A stretch of DNA of 64,000 nucleotides, taken from positions 6,944,001 to 7,008,000 of the forward strand of contig NC_057316.1 of the NCBI RefSeq assembly GCF_000687475.1, in the 5' to 3' direction. The notes under the pieces are model-generated. The model did no database searches and had not been told where the DNA came from. It was given only the letters and a program-made list of their open reading frames with translations. Source of the DNA: Ustilaginoidea virens (lineage: Eukaryota; Ascomycota; Sordariomycetes; Hypocreales; Clavicipitaceae). A program made the translations under genes and the position numbers. The first letter of the stretch is position 1; the number at the start of each line of letters is the position of its first letter. This document shows, piece after piece, positions 42,123-54,195 of the stretch.

Positions 42123-44302
42123 TCACGCCGGTGCACCCTCGCCTCCCCGAAGCAGCTTCTCCCTCCACCACCGCTCCTCCTCCACCAGCCAGACCTCCGC
42201 GCTGGAGGGCTTCGCGAACGTGTGCCCCTCGCCCGCGACCTCGACGATGTCGACGTCCCTGCCGAGCGCCCTCAGCGCCGCCGCCATGACGCGAGCCTGC
42301 TCGACCGGCACGACCGTGTCGGCCTGCCCGTGCAGCAGGAGCAGCGGCGCCGTCACGGCCCCCGCGCGGTGGACCGCGCTCCGGTCGCGGTAGATTCGGC
42401 GCTTCTCGTCCGCCCCGGCCCCGGCCCCGGCCCCATCGCCCAGCACCAGGAGCTCCGTGTAGTGGCTCTCGAGCTTGTGCGTCGCCCGGCCCAGGGACTC
42501 GAGGTCGCTGATGCCGCAGACGCAGACGCCCGCGGCGAAGCTGCCCGCGTGCCTCGACAGGCACTGCAGGGCGGTGTACCCCCCCGCGCTGGCGCCCGTC
42601 ACGCCGACGGCGCCGTGCTTGACGCGCCCGCGGCTGGCGAGGTGGCGCGCCGCCTCGACCACGTCGTCGGCGTCCACGACGCCCCAGCGGCCGAAGAGGG
42701 ACTCGCGGCACTCGCGCCCGTGGCCCGTCGAGCCCGTGTAGTTGAGCTGCAGGAGGGCGTATCCGCGCGACGTGAAGAACTGCGTGCGCAGGTCGAGCCC
42801 GCTCCCCGCCCTGCCGGTCGGCCCGCCGTGGACGCTGACGATGAGCGGCGGCAGGTCGCTTGGCGGAGCGGCGAACCTGGCGTTGCGGGGCATCCACAGG
42901 AACCCGTGGATGTGTCGACGGCGCGTCGTCCCCGCGGACCGAATCCTCAGCGGCTCCGGGCGCGAGTAGCACAGGGCCGGGAAGTGCTCGTCCGTGGACT
43001 CGCGCACGACTTTGTTGCCGCGCGCGTCTGCCACCTTGATGACGTGCACGGCTTGATGCGAGCCGGTCCCGCTGCCGATCACCATGACCGAAGCATCGTC
43101 CAAGCGAGCCATGGCGTCGCCGCTCATGTGGCACAGCTGGTCCGGCCCGATCAGGTAGTGCCACGAACCTGTCGTGACATCTATTGCGATGAGGCGCCCA
43201 ACTCCCCTGGTCACCGCCGAGGCAGCCAACACATCTTTGCTCAGGGGCACAAACGTACGGCTAAATGAGAGTCAGCCATGTAAAAGAAGAAGCACACCCA
43301 ATAATATGATCGAGAGAAAGAAGAACCAAAAAAAAAGAAAAAAAAAAAAAAAAGAGGAAAAATCCCCAAAACTCACCTCCCTTCACCCAGCCCGGCTTCC
43401 CCAAACTCGGCATCATCAAGACCAGGCAGCCGGATCTCTTCTTGGGACTCGGCTCCAGGCCGCAGCCTGTAAATCTTTCGGTACGGGCCCTCCTCTTTGG
43501 CGAAGAATAGCGACCCGTCAGGACCCCATCGAGGCTCAGCTACGCTCTCGCGCTGATCCCCAGCAACAAGGCGGGCGTTCTCGACAGTCCCGTCGGCGGC
43601 CCAGTCGGCGACAAACAACCTGCCGGCCGTAAAGGGCAAATCAGGGTGGTTCCACTCCACCCACGAGACCCGGGTGCCGTCCCAACTGCACTGCGGGATG
43701 AAATAGAAATCAGCCCCCGCGGCGACCCTCTTGGCCGCGCCGGTCCGCACGTTGATGGCGACGAGGTAGTTGCGCACTCTGGACGGCTCGTCGAACGTGT
43801 GGTCCTCTTCAATGGCCAGCACCCGTGGCGCAGTGCTGCTGGAGCAGAAACTCGAGTATCTGGACGCAGGGCTTGCGAGCACGAGCGAGACGTCGCCCGT
43901 GTCGGGGTCGACAAGGCGGACCGTGTCGTCCCTGTTGGAAAAGATGATCCTGCCGTCTGGCAGAACGTCGTATTTGGAGCCCCCGTACTCGTAGACGCGG
44001 TTCTGCACGCTGTACTCGTCGGGCAAGACATCTCTCAGGCTGCCGCCACGTGTGACTTCGATGATGGTTTGTCTGCCTTGAGAGGTGCTCTCTACGAAGT
44101 AGGCCCTTCCAGTTCTGCGCTGCGAGGGATGGCCCCGGGCATGTCAGCTCGTTGCGTTTGGAGCTGCAAGAAAACGTGGGCTTGAGGGAGTAATAGTTAC
44201 GCTGACTCGCGGAGACGTTAAATTTCTGGTCTTGTGGATGACGGCATCCACGGAGATGGGGGAGGGCCACGTCCCATACGGGGCGAGCTGCTTGACGGTC
44301 AT
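42123..44302 (-). CDS. S9-family serine peptidase (dipeptidyl/acylaminoacyl-peptidase type)
   Basis: Exons 44302-44201, 44119-43377 and 43260-42123 encode 660 aa. Introns are 81 bp (donor GTAACT) and 116 bp (donor GTGAGT, containing a long T-run on the sense strand). Joins give SPRVSRRTGRAYFVES and LGEGSRTFVPLSK. The N-terminal about 390 residues form the beta-propeller-like part with repeated blade motifs (YEYGGSKYDVLPDGRIIFSN, FIPQCSWDGTRVSWVEWNH). The C-terminal alpha/beta-hydrolase has VSVHGGPTG, the nucleophile motif GASAGGY (about 505), the acid in HGQADTVVP (about 593) and the His in GEGHTF (about 628). Such enzymes cut short peptides, releasing dipeptides or acyl-amino acids. No signal peptide is evident, so a cytosolic role is likely. 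Exact specificity is open. Confidence 0.94.
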
Positions 44303-45460
44303 TGCGGGTGTATCAGGCAGGAAGGCGTCCGAGTCTGGGCATGAATCAAGGGTTGACGGGATGATCTCTAGGTGAGAGAGCAACAGGTAGAGGCGGCCAA
44401 ACGGGAACAGACAATATTGAAGGCTTGTCAGGCACGATATATCGATGTGACCCCCCGCATTCCCCCGGCTCTCGGCTCGATTTAGCTAAGTACCTACCTT
44501 ATCTGAGTTGCGGGGGCTTACTTGACATTCCGTGTTGGGAAGGTCAAAAGCAGTAACCTGCTCGTTTTAATTGCGGCCAACTGGTGGTAACGGGATGACA
44601 GCTGACAGGTGACAGCTGCCCTGTCTAGGCGCAATCGGCTGCACCAGCCGTCAACACAAGTTCCTTGGCTTGGCCTTGTGATGGGATGCCGCCGTGGAGA
44701 TGGAAAAAAAAAAGGAGGAAGAAAGAAAGAAAGAAAGAAAAACAAGCAAAAGAGAATAAACAAGAGAAAAAAAGAAACATCACTAAACACCGGCACGCCA
44801 TCCTCACAAGACTCCGTGGCTTGTCCCTCTTCTCATTTCTCACAGTTGGCATCAACCTCAAATGTACAACGTTCGCCAGAAACTCCTATATGTGTAACCG
44901 CCGCGCCGTTCAAATAAGCAATGCATGTAAAGCACGGATCCCGTCGACAAATCATTCTTCCCTCAGCCTCCCATCTCGACAACGCAACCCCAAGAATCCC
45001 GGGCCATCAACTGTATTGTCCAAACACACGCCATTCGAACGAGACCAAACTAAAAGAGGGAGAAAAAAAGAACAGAAGAGAGAGCCAGCAGTCTCTTGTG
45101 CATATCGCCACGATAATGTCGTCTTCGATAATGGCTCCTCACAGACAGATGGCTGACAAACCAAACAACACCCATCATAAAGAGTCAACGCTGCATGCAT
45201 AGCGGCTAGAGCTGCTTTGCATCCAGAGCGTCTCGCATGATTACAAACACCCCGTCTTGGTACGGTTGTTCCTCGTATTGAAGATTTACCTTTCCCTGCT
45301 TCTCTATTCCTATATCGTGCTTTGTCGCCAACGGGGCAAGAAAAGAAAAAAAATTCTTTTGACTCAAATGGCGCCATTCCCTCTCTCATCAGCGGAATTG
45401 CTGCATCGATTTCGGTGGCGTCGAGAGCAGCTCTTGTCGACTAGGAGCGCGAGTCCTCAT
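44303..45460. other. Intergenic between peptidase and kinase
   Basis: About 1.16 kb with a GAAA-type run (44703-44780) and TAAGTACCTACC near 44486. No gene is supported. Confidence 0.6.
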
Positions 45461-47998
45461 CTATGCACCCATTGCAGGTATCTTCTTGCCCCTTTTGCCC
45501 AGTAGCGTGGCATTTTCGAGGTTCAGCTCAAAGGGACCCTTGTGCCTGTTCCTGTCTCGGACTTGTTGCCGAGCAGCAGCCGTCACTGCCGCAGAATGTT
45601 GGCCATAGCCTTTTTCGGGAGCTCGTTCGCGTTCTCGGCCTCGGGTGTGAGCTTCCTGGTCCCGAATATTGGCATGCCGCATGCTCTGCTCCAGCGCATG
45701 GGTGCTGGCAGCGGCGGGGGCGTTGAGCGCCCGGTTGGCGCCCTTGGGGTCAACTTGCATCCGGTCCTCATCTTCTTCATCCTCCTCGTTCAACCCACCC
45801 AGAGGTTTGCCCATGCCACCAGCCCTAGCTCCAATCTGAGCACGTCGCTTGCCCTCCTCTTCTTGGCGATGCACAGCGTAGCTGACGTCAAAGACTTCGC
45901 GCAGGTTGACCACCCCGGGGGATCGGAAATCATATCTCTTGGCGTCCAGGTTGCCGGCATCAAAGGCCCGCAGGGTGGCTTCAGATCTTCTCCTTTCCTG
46001 GGGTGTCGGACCCGTGCCTTGTATCCAAGGGTGAGCCAAAAACTCTCGAATGGTATATCTCTTCTCCGGGTCCACAGTCAGGAGATGAGTGATGAGTTCT
46101 TTTGCCGACTGGGAAATGTCGTCCCACCACGGGGACAGGAACGTGTATTGTCCCCGTGCCACCTTCTCGGTGAGCACTTCTATGCTTTCGTCATAGAACG
46201 GGGGAAAGCCGCACAGCAGCGTGTACAAGACGCAACCCAGGGCCCACATATCGACGGATTTGGAGTATCGTTCATCCTTGACAATCTCGGGGGCCGTGTA
46301 ACCCACAGTGCCACAAGGCGTCATCGTGGAGCTTTCCCAAACAATCTTTGATAAGCCAAAGTCGGCAATCTTGATCTCGCCGATGCCACCTGCACCAAGT
46401 CCCGGAATGAATTCGCCTTCATCTACCTTGTTCTCATCGCCGGGTTGCCTTGGTTTAGGAACTTTTGAAGGAATAAAGGGGATGGGGTAAAACAGGATGT
46501 TTTCAGGCTTGATGTCGCTAAGGTGCGCGTCAGCTTCCGGTCCATCATAAGAGTATAACAGCCGTGAATCTCAACCACCAGAGATGCTCACCGATGAACG
46601 ACACCCTTCTCCTCGTGCAGATATTCCAGGGCTCTGGCCACCCGAATGATGACGTGGCGTGATAACTCCTCGCTAAAGTACGTCAAGCGGACAATTTGGT
46701 GGAACAGCTCACCACCTGGAGCCAGTTCCAGAACAATGTAATAGTACTGCTTGGATTCCGAGAAGTCAATGAGTTTGGTGATGTTGGGGTGGTCGAGCTG
46801 GCGCATAATCTGCACCTCTTTCAAGATGTTCGATCGCTAACGGGAAGAGAAAAAAGAAAAGGTTAGCATCCAGGCCAAGGATGTCTATTCGTTTCAAGTG
46901 TTGTGCTGGGCTATCCACACGGAGCCAACCAAGACAGGAAGTAACGAAAAGAAAGGTTGTTTTTCTCGCACCTCTGCTGCTTTCGGAGCCTTTTTGAAAT
47001 CCGGATGTAAATGCTTATCTCCCTATCCGGGGCAGTGCCCAACAGTTGGTAACCAGTCGATCGATCGTAAAACGCGTAGCGGGCTCGCGCAAAGGAAAGC
47101 AGTGGCGGAAGTAAGGAGGGGGGGGGTTTTTTTTTTTTTTTTGGGAAGATGAATCACACGCAGCGAGACAAGAAGGAAAGCAGGTGATGGAATTGGGCGG
47201 AAGAAGAGAAACGAGCGACGTATATCCGCGCACATCATAATGATAATGGCACTTACTTGCAGGCTGTTCATTTCGTATTTGCGAACGACCTTGATGGCAA
47301 CTTCGCCAGCAACGCCTAGCAAATCACGAGCGCGATAAACGTTGCTAAACGCACCATCGCCCATCTTTTCAATCAACTCCCATCGTTCCAGGCCGGGATA
47401 GCGAGGGAACTTGGTCCTGCTTGCATTTTCCTCTGCAACTAACATGGCGAGGCTGGCGTCATCGACGCGTTTCTTGGATGTGCCTCTGGAATTTCCGTCC
47501 ACATCCTGCGCAGGTTCGACTCGATGGGCAGCAGCGATGCCAGCTTGAGCGGCGCGATTTTGGGCATCCCCTGGTGCCTCTGAATAAGCCTCCAAGGGCT
47601 CTTTATGAGGGATATGATGATGAAGAGCTGGGTCAGAGATGTTTAATTTTCTTTCTTGGTTGACGGCTGGTGGCGCGGGAGGCGCTGGTATATCATCCTT
47701 GCGGGGTGTATCGTCGTTTATATTGACGGTGCGCGCTTGTTTACCTAACGGCAAAAGGAAGGTCAAAATCAGTACATCTGAAGCGATTGAGAGGATGCGC
47801 GAATAGACAGTAGCCATCCAGGGCAGAGGGGGAGGGGGGGGGGGGGGGGGGGGGGGCACAGCTAGACGTGAATGACAGAATGGCCGAGCGGGGGTGCCGT
47901 CATGAATTTAGACTGCAGAATGTATAAACGGTGGGATACATGTGACAGACACACATACCATGGCGGATGAAATTTTTGAGCTGCTGGATTGTCGACAT
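45461..47998 (-). CDS. srk1: SRK1/RCK2-type MAPK-activated protein kinase
   Basis: Exons 47998-47959, 47744-47257, 46836-46592 and 46517-45461 encode 609 aa, starting MSTIQQLKNFIRHG. Introns are 214, 420 and 74 bp; the first holds a C23 tract on the sense strand. The kinase domain (about 130-450) has the glycine loop GDGAFSNVYRA, lysine in VAIKVVRK, HRDIKPENIL, ADFGLS, and the activation segment TMTPCGTVGYTAPE. A roughly 40-residue insert sits between HRDIKPENIL and DFG. The basic C-terminus (RNRHKGPFELNLENATLLG) resembles the region by which Srk1/Rck2 kinases are conserved and bound by the Hog1/Sty1 stress MAPK. The family acts downstream of that MAPK in osmotic and oxidative stress and in cell-cycle delay. 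The symbol is by similarity to the fission-yeast protein. Confidence 0.93.
47834..47856. repeat. G23 homopolymer in kinase intron 1
   Basis: Run of 23 G on the plus strand, that is C23 on the sense strand of the intron. Confidence 0.9.
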
Positions 47999-48663
47999 GG
48001 CTGCTGTGACCAGGAGCGCTGACCAGCGGCTCGGAAGTGTTGCTTGTTGAATTTCCGGCCGAAAGACAATGTCTACAAAATCCAAACCAGGTCCAAAGGC
48101 AGTGCGCCGAGACAACAGCAAAAAAGTAAAAGAGAAGACGCGGAGGGCTGGCGGCACTCGGGAGTTTGGAACAAAAAAAAAAAAGTAGCGCTGTGATTTC
48201 TGGTTTGTACAGCGGCGGAAATGATGCGGGAGGAGAGGGGGTGGGTGTTTTATGGCGAGGAGACGGGAAGTGCGAGATGCAGAATCGTCAGGCCCGAAAC
48301 CCGTCTATCTCGGTTTGACTTTTGACAGGACAGGATATAAAACCCAATCATCCAAGTTGAAAGAGGAAGCAAGAGCGGGGTGGATGGCGACGACGCTGTT
48401 GCTGGACAGTCGAACAGGGCAGCGGGGAAGACAGTATGTCCGGTCTGACAGGGCAGATTTGACGACAGAATAGAGGCGAGGGTGAAGGCGAAGGCGAGGA
48501 AAATACGGGTGAGGGCGAGTCTGGAACGGTGGATTCCAAAACGTAGAAGGGGGATGAGGTGGGCTAGTGTTTGCTTACGAGGGGCAGCGCTCGTGGCGTG
48601 GGAAAGTGATGAATAGGGAAGGGAAGCAGACTGGAAGAAAGAAAAAGTCAAGTCTGGTCTGGG

Positions 48664-48720
48664 CTCTGGACTCTGGGCTCTGGACTCTGGACTCTGGACT
48701 CTGGACTCTGGACTCTGGAC
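48664..48720. repeat. 7-bp minisatellite CTCTGGA
   Basis: About eight units, the first ones with a GGGCTCTGGA variant. Confidence 0.9.
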
Positions 48721-49092
48721 AGAGAAGGCTTGACTTGACGGAGCTTGACGGAGCTTGACGGAGAGCGACGGAGAGCCCAGCCTGAAACTTTTTCCTGTCT
48801 GCAGTCGCGTGCTGCGTGCCCGGTGCTGCGGGCTGCGTGGGCTGCGTGGGCTGCGTATGCGTATGCGGGCTTCGTGGGCTTCGTGGGCTTTGGCTTGCCG
48901 CTGTGTGCCCTGCCCGGGACGACAAAACCGGGTTTATCAATGGAGGGGAGCGCCTTCCCTCTGCCCTGGGCCTGGTTTTCCTGTTCTCGGCGCTCTCGCA
49001 CGCAGACCTTGCGCGCTAGCGATAGCGATATGACGCGGTGGGGGCGTCTGCACCTGGGCTTTTTGAAACAATGAGGTCACCTTTTTTATTCT

Positions 49093-49095
<3 letters not shown>

Positions 49096-49132
<37 letters not shown>
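49096..49132. repeat. T37 homopolymer
   Basis: Uninterrupted run of 37 T followed by AATATATAT. Confidence 0.9.
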
Positions 49133-49140
<8 letters not shown>

Positions 49141-50523
49141 TCTTTCTTCGCAGATGGTCGAAGGGGGGGGGAGGGGAGGGGAGGGGGGGGGACCTGGACA
49201 AGCAAGCGAACCAGGCGAACCAGGCGGACGGGGCGAACCAAGCAGAGGAATGGAACGTCCCTGATATCAGATGTTAAGCCCCGGCGGCCGGAGAAGATGC
49301 ATGGCCTGTGGAATGGCCCGCTGCGCGAATTGATGACGAGGCAGTTGACAAGAGACCGACCGACTGGAGCCGTCATGCACGGCGGGGCAAATGACGAACG
49401 GTGGTGGCAGCAGCCAAGCGAGGCCTGCTGGGCCACCCCCCACCCGACTGGAATTGATCTCAGCAGCGGAGCGGGCGCATTTGACTATTATGTCTATTAT
49501 GTGCGCTGCACGCCTCCCCGTGAGCCCTCTGAAAGGTTTTTCCCAAAAAAAAAAAACATTAAAACATTATCCATCCAGCATTGATGAACCCCTCAGATTG
49601 TCATTGGCGAGGTTGATCGAAACCCCCCCCCCCAGCGCGCGCGGGGCGGGATGACGGAGGGTAACCAAGTACCCATGTACCACGTACAGTAGCGAACCGG
49701 GGTCCTCCCTTGCTTTCGCGCAATCTGCCATCGGCACGAGCTATTTTGCTGGCGTGCGGTGCGGTGCTTGGCCTTGGCCTGCCGATGATGACACGCGCTG
49801 GGCGGGTTTGGTCGGTCGGTCGCAAGCATTGACCAAGTCCCGAGTCCCTAGGTTGCGTTGACAGCAGCAGCGAGTACTAGACGTTATGGAGCAATCACGC
49901 ACACAAGGTGCCGGGCATTGCATTGTCCCCGTCGTGCCTGCCCTCATTGGCCAGCACCCGGAGAGCAACCCGCGCAAGAAGTCTCTGGCGCGGCCGGGAA
50001 CACGATGGGCCTGGCTTGAGGACGAGTCAATGAGACCAGACACAGACACCCGAGAAAGGCCTAGGTGGCGCCCCCTCACGTATTGACGGCTTTTTTTTTT
50101 CTCTGGTCCGGCTGTTGGTCAATGGTGACGCTGCCACGTTGGTGGCCTGCACGGGCACACCAGACGGCATTGGCGTTATTCATTCCATCAGCAGCGACGT
50201 AATGGCAACGGGGGCACACGGCTTTGGTCCCCTGGGGCTATGATATCATGTCAGCCCACGGCGACCGCTGTCTTGCGCTGTCCAGGGCGGCTTCTGGCTG
50301 GCCCTGATTTTCAATGTTTTTTTTTTTTTTTTTTTTTGGTCACCCTAGGGCCTTTGCTTCTTTCTCTTTTTTTTTTTTTTCCGTTTTTTTCCTTTCCTAA
50401 TCTTCCCCTGCGTATCGTGAGAGCCGGCAGGGAGAAGAGGCGGGAAAAAAAAAAAAAAAAAAAAAAAAGTGGTAAGCAAGCGAGAAAGCTCAAGTTCGGA
50501 GGAAGGAAAATTCCTTCCTACTC

Positions 50524-50574
50524 CGTACGTCCGGACGTACGTCTGCCCATGACGGCCGGACATACGTCATGGGC
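50524..50574. other. 18-bp palindrome next to a 10-bp-stem hairpin
   Basis: Bases 50524-50541 read CGTACGTCCGGACGTACG, a perfect palindrome. Immediately after it, GCCCATGACG (50545-50554) pairs with CGTCATGGGC (50565-50574) across a 10-base loop. A TACTCCGTA motif overlaps the left side (50519-50527). ACGTCAT is a bZIP-type half-site, so a regulatory role is conceivable but not shown. Confidence 0.8.
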
Positions 50575-53247
50575 CAATCGGCTCAGTGGCTCCCAGCTGA
50601 CGCCGCCAATCACGCACGGGTTACGACCGGCCCCTTGCGCCCACGCTTGGCTGGGTGCCTGCCTCTGTCCTGTCTTGCCGCGACCGATGCCAAGCCCTGA
50701 GCAGATTAAATCAAATCCACCAGCCGAGTCAACGTTCCCAAGGCCCAGGTCGACGTGTTTACTATCTTCACGGCACAGGACCTCGTCACCTCGGCCCCCT
50801 TCACCTTGATCCCGCCTCGATAAAACACTCCATGCGGAAAACCCACGCACGCCCGCCCGCCCGCCCTGTCCTGAGACACTTTGCATCGGCACCTTGCGGG
50901 TCCTGCAAGGCTCGAAAACGTCAATGGACAGTGCAAGATTGTAAACATAAAACACATGATGACCTTGGTCACCCTTTTTTTTTTGGGGGGGGGGGGGAGG
51001 GGCTCTTTTTTTTTTTTTTTGGTTCCTCTGCAGCCGTTGCTCGGATCGCTTAGCTTGCCAAACATGGACCCAGTCCCTTGTACCTCTGCACTCTGCACTC
51101 TGCAGCGCAAGTGGTGTGTACTGGTAACGGACCACAGACGGATGTTGCAGTAAATTCAAGCCCGGATTATCCTCCGCCAACGCCGCCAATCAAAGCGTGA
51201 CTTGCCCGCTCCCTTTCCCACATCAGATGGCCCCTCTCGAGACCTTGTCGTCATCCTCAGCTCCGGCCGCCCAGGGGGATGTGTTTCTCTACCAAGTCTA
51301 CTCATTGGGACCAGACCAGACCCCTACTGCACGAACCCAGGGCCAACTGCATCTTTGCTTGCAATCATCATTGCGCAGCCCTGCTTGAATCCCAGCGCCA
51401 TGTGCACAAGAAGAAGGGGGCACGGGGTGAAAATTCCGCTCAAGGGCCCTTTACCCAAGCCCATCTGCGCGCTTGTTTGTGCAGTAGACACAACTACTCC
51501 GCAGCAAGCAGTAACTTGACGCATCGAACAAACCCCAGGCCCAGGCAGGTCGGGAATCTGGACAACCCCGAGGCCAGATATCTGCGTGACCGGGTCTAAC
51601 AATAAAACACACCCTGCCTCCTAAAAGTAAAGAATATCTTGTTTACTGCCTAGTTTGATCTAGTTCCTCACATCATCACTATAAGTTGTGTACATGATAT
51701 GATGATGGCAGGCTTTGTCCATCGCCCAAGGGGCAACACCGTAAATACAGGGTATGCTCCTGCTCGCGCGGAAAACAAAGTTCGTGACGCGCGATCCTTG
51801 CTCTCGTGACGCCCGTCGCAGCGCCGCCCACAAGGCTACAGCCATCACATCACGGCATCAAGGGGCGACGGATGCTTTTCAAAGGTCCAGGATCTTGAAC
51901 CCGAGATACTCGGGTAATCAGTTGCTGGTCGTCTCCACGAGGTCAGCGATCAAACCTTGCACACCAAGACACGGCAACACGGGTCGATGACGCATGTTCC
52001 GTCCGCCAGTGTTTTTCTGACTGCGTTGCCCAGCTGGAACCCTCTGCTTTGCAGAAAGCTGCTGACGAACAGCCAGGCTACACAGGCTCGACCATCCTAC
52101 GGCTGTCATCACAGCGCTGTCGCGTAGCAAGTCCAGAAATGAGGCTGAAGGCGGGTGCCATAAGATCCTGGTCGCTGGTCCCCCCTTGCGCCCTCGCAAA
52201 CGTAGGCTGGTACGCACCAGGCATAACTGATTTACATTTACCGGGAGCATTCGGCGGCAACGGCGGCTCCAGACTCCAGAGCCCAGGCCAGGCCAGGCCC
52301 CAAGCAAACCCCTGACAAGCCAACGGCGCGCCGTCGTGCCCCGTCCGCCGCTGATGTCATGCAAACGGGCGGCTGGCCAAGAACGAAATACTGACAAGCC
52401 AGCGAACTGCCTCCGTCCGCTGCTTCGTTTCGGCAACGTCTACGTTGCGCACGAGATGATGCATGCCGCCAGATGTCTGGCTTGCCATTGCCGTGGGTGG
52501 CTGCGCAAATCGTGAGCCATCCATCACCTTCACCACAAGCCCCCCCGTGACGCTGTGATGCTTTTCCCCCCCCAGCTCTGACCTGATTGTTTTTCGAGGT
52601 GTCTGACGGCAAACGAGTGTTGGTCGGTACGTTTGACGACGGATCGATTCCCATGTTTCTGCTGTTGCCATTCCCTGGTCGGGGTTGCGTGGCAATAAAT
52701 CTGGACATGGGCCAGGCGCCAGACAAGTCGCCATGCCGGGATGCATCTCGCCGTTGGCGCAAGAACCAGGTGCTTTGAAATGTATGTACGGGGTATGTGC
52801 ATGTGGTTCGGGAGTCGCGACCTGGGTCTGGTCTGCTGGGGCGGGGTTGTGGGGGCCGCGACGCTAGGCGCTAGATGCACGCCCTGCGGAGTAACTGCGG
52901 TACGGTGCAGGTTACATACGATTCGCTCCTTCCCCGACTCCCGTTGAACTCGACTGTCTTGCTGCCTCCAGTCCGTTTGCTGACGGCAAACATCACCCAA
53001 CGGTCCCTAAAGACGGCGATGGCGATGGCGATGGCGACGGGCGACAGCGGCGGCATGATCAAGGGACTGATGTGATCTGGCCTGGCGTGCGACGCGCGCG
53101 GGCAACTGGCAGCTCCTCCTTCAGATCCACCATCGACGTGGATGCAGCCAAACGCAGCCAAACCGCAGCCAAACAAACTCACGATGCCCGCAGACTCGCC
53201 GCTCTGGTACTGCCCCTTGCCAGAGATGCCTTGGACATTGACATTGA

Positions 53248-54195
53248 TGTAAAAACCCACCCACGACACAGGGCGGCAGCAGCGAGAGCCCAGTACCACG
53301 ACGTTGCGGCATCAAGTCGTGTGTTGACGCGCGTCAGTCTCGGCGAGCAGCCGAGCAAAGTGAGCTTGAGCTGTCCACGCATCATGGCCTTCAACTGAAC
53401 AGCTGCAGCGGCGGCAGCAGAAACAGAAGCGGCAGCGGCGACAGCAACGACAGCAACGACAGCAGCGACAGCAGCAACAGCAGCAACAGCAGCAACAGCA
53501 GCAACAGCAGCAACAGCAGCAACAGCAGCAACAGCAGCAACGACAGCAACGACAGCAGCGACAGCAGCAACAGCAGCAACAGCAGCAACAGCAGCGACAG
53601 CAGCAACAGCAGCGACAGCAGCAACAGCAGCGACAGCAGCAACAGCAGCAACAGCAGCAGCCAGCTCAAAGTCATCCCACGCAGTCCGCCAGTCCCTCGA
53701 CCCCCGTCTCCCACATCTATCCAACGGAGCCACCCCAAGGCAATCAACGTCTCTGTCGAATCCGACCCCCGATTCGGCCCGGCAGAACCGATGCCAGAGG
53801 GTGGTGCATCATTCATCGGAACCACTCTAGCCGCGACAAGGAGGCCGGTCTCTGACCCGTCCGCCACTGGGGCAGACGCTCCTCATCGCGTCGTCATTAT
53901 GCGCTTCATCGTGAGGCTATCGTTTGTGGAGCTGCCGCAGGGCACCCAAGTCCAGGTCGTACAGGCTCTGCCGTTCAGCGCTCTTCATGAGCGAGGCGCA
54001 ACTTCCCCGGGGCACGGGCACGGCGTGGCGAGGCCGTATGATCCAGCGCTTTCCCGCAGGAGCAAGAGGAGCGCTTCTCGCGGGGGAGTCTCCCTGGCAC
54101 TGCCACCGCCATCATGCATGCACGCTCTGCACTGCTCCCCGTGTCCTTGGATAAACCCGGGCCGGAAACCCGATGCCGTTTTGCATCGCTACTGA
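53248..54195 (+). pseudogene. Possible unrecognised or decayed coding region with CAG/CAA repeat
   Basis: One plus-strand frame is open for about 315 codons, though its first ATG is only at 53791. Through the repeat it reads Ser/Asn. After the repeat, codon choice becomes strongly coding-like (many NNC codons), giving QLKVIPRSPPVPRPPSPTS, then KAINVSVESDPRFGPAEPMP, then RFIVRLSFVELPQGTQV. I do not recognise a family. Possibilities are an exon of a spliced gene, a gene decayed by repeat expansion, or chance. The overlapping Gln frame is also open (53370 to about 53858). No start, splice pattern or second exon could be established, so this is reported as a candidate only. Confidence 0.3.
53440..53668. 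repeat. CAG/CAA/CGA trinucleotide repeat
   Basis: About 75 triplets of CAG, CAA and CGA, stop-free in several frames. Depending on frame they encode Gln, Ser/Asn, or (other strand) Ala/Val or Leu. The long frames on the minus strand here are products of the repeat. Confidence 0.95.

Larger units (their letters stand above)
47999..53247. other. 5.2-kb gene-poor stretch
   Basis: Upstream of the SRK1-type gene I find no frame with coding character. The stretch holds a 7-bp minisatellite (48664-48720), T37 (49096-49132), further T- and A-runs (50315-50337, 50444-50468), a palindrome/hairpin pair (50524-50574) and several short unsupported frames. A tRNA-like element near 51890-51990 fails on inspection. 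Confidence 0.55.

Noticed and set aside
51890..51990. tRNA-like B-box (GGTTCAAGATC) on the minus strand
   Set aside because: The flanking 5-base T-stem does not pair and no A-box or acceptor stem is in register.
53179..53867. Two long minus-strand frames rich in Ala/Val or Leu
   Set aside because: They are generated by the CAG/CAA repeat read on the other strand and have no unique domain.
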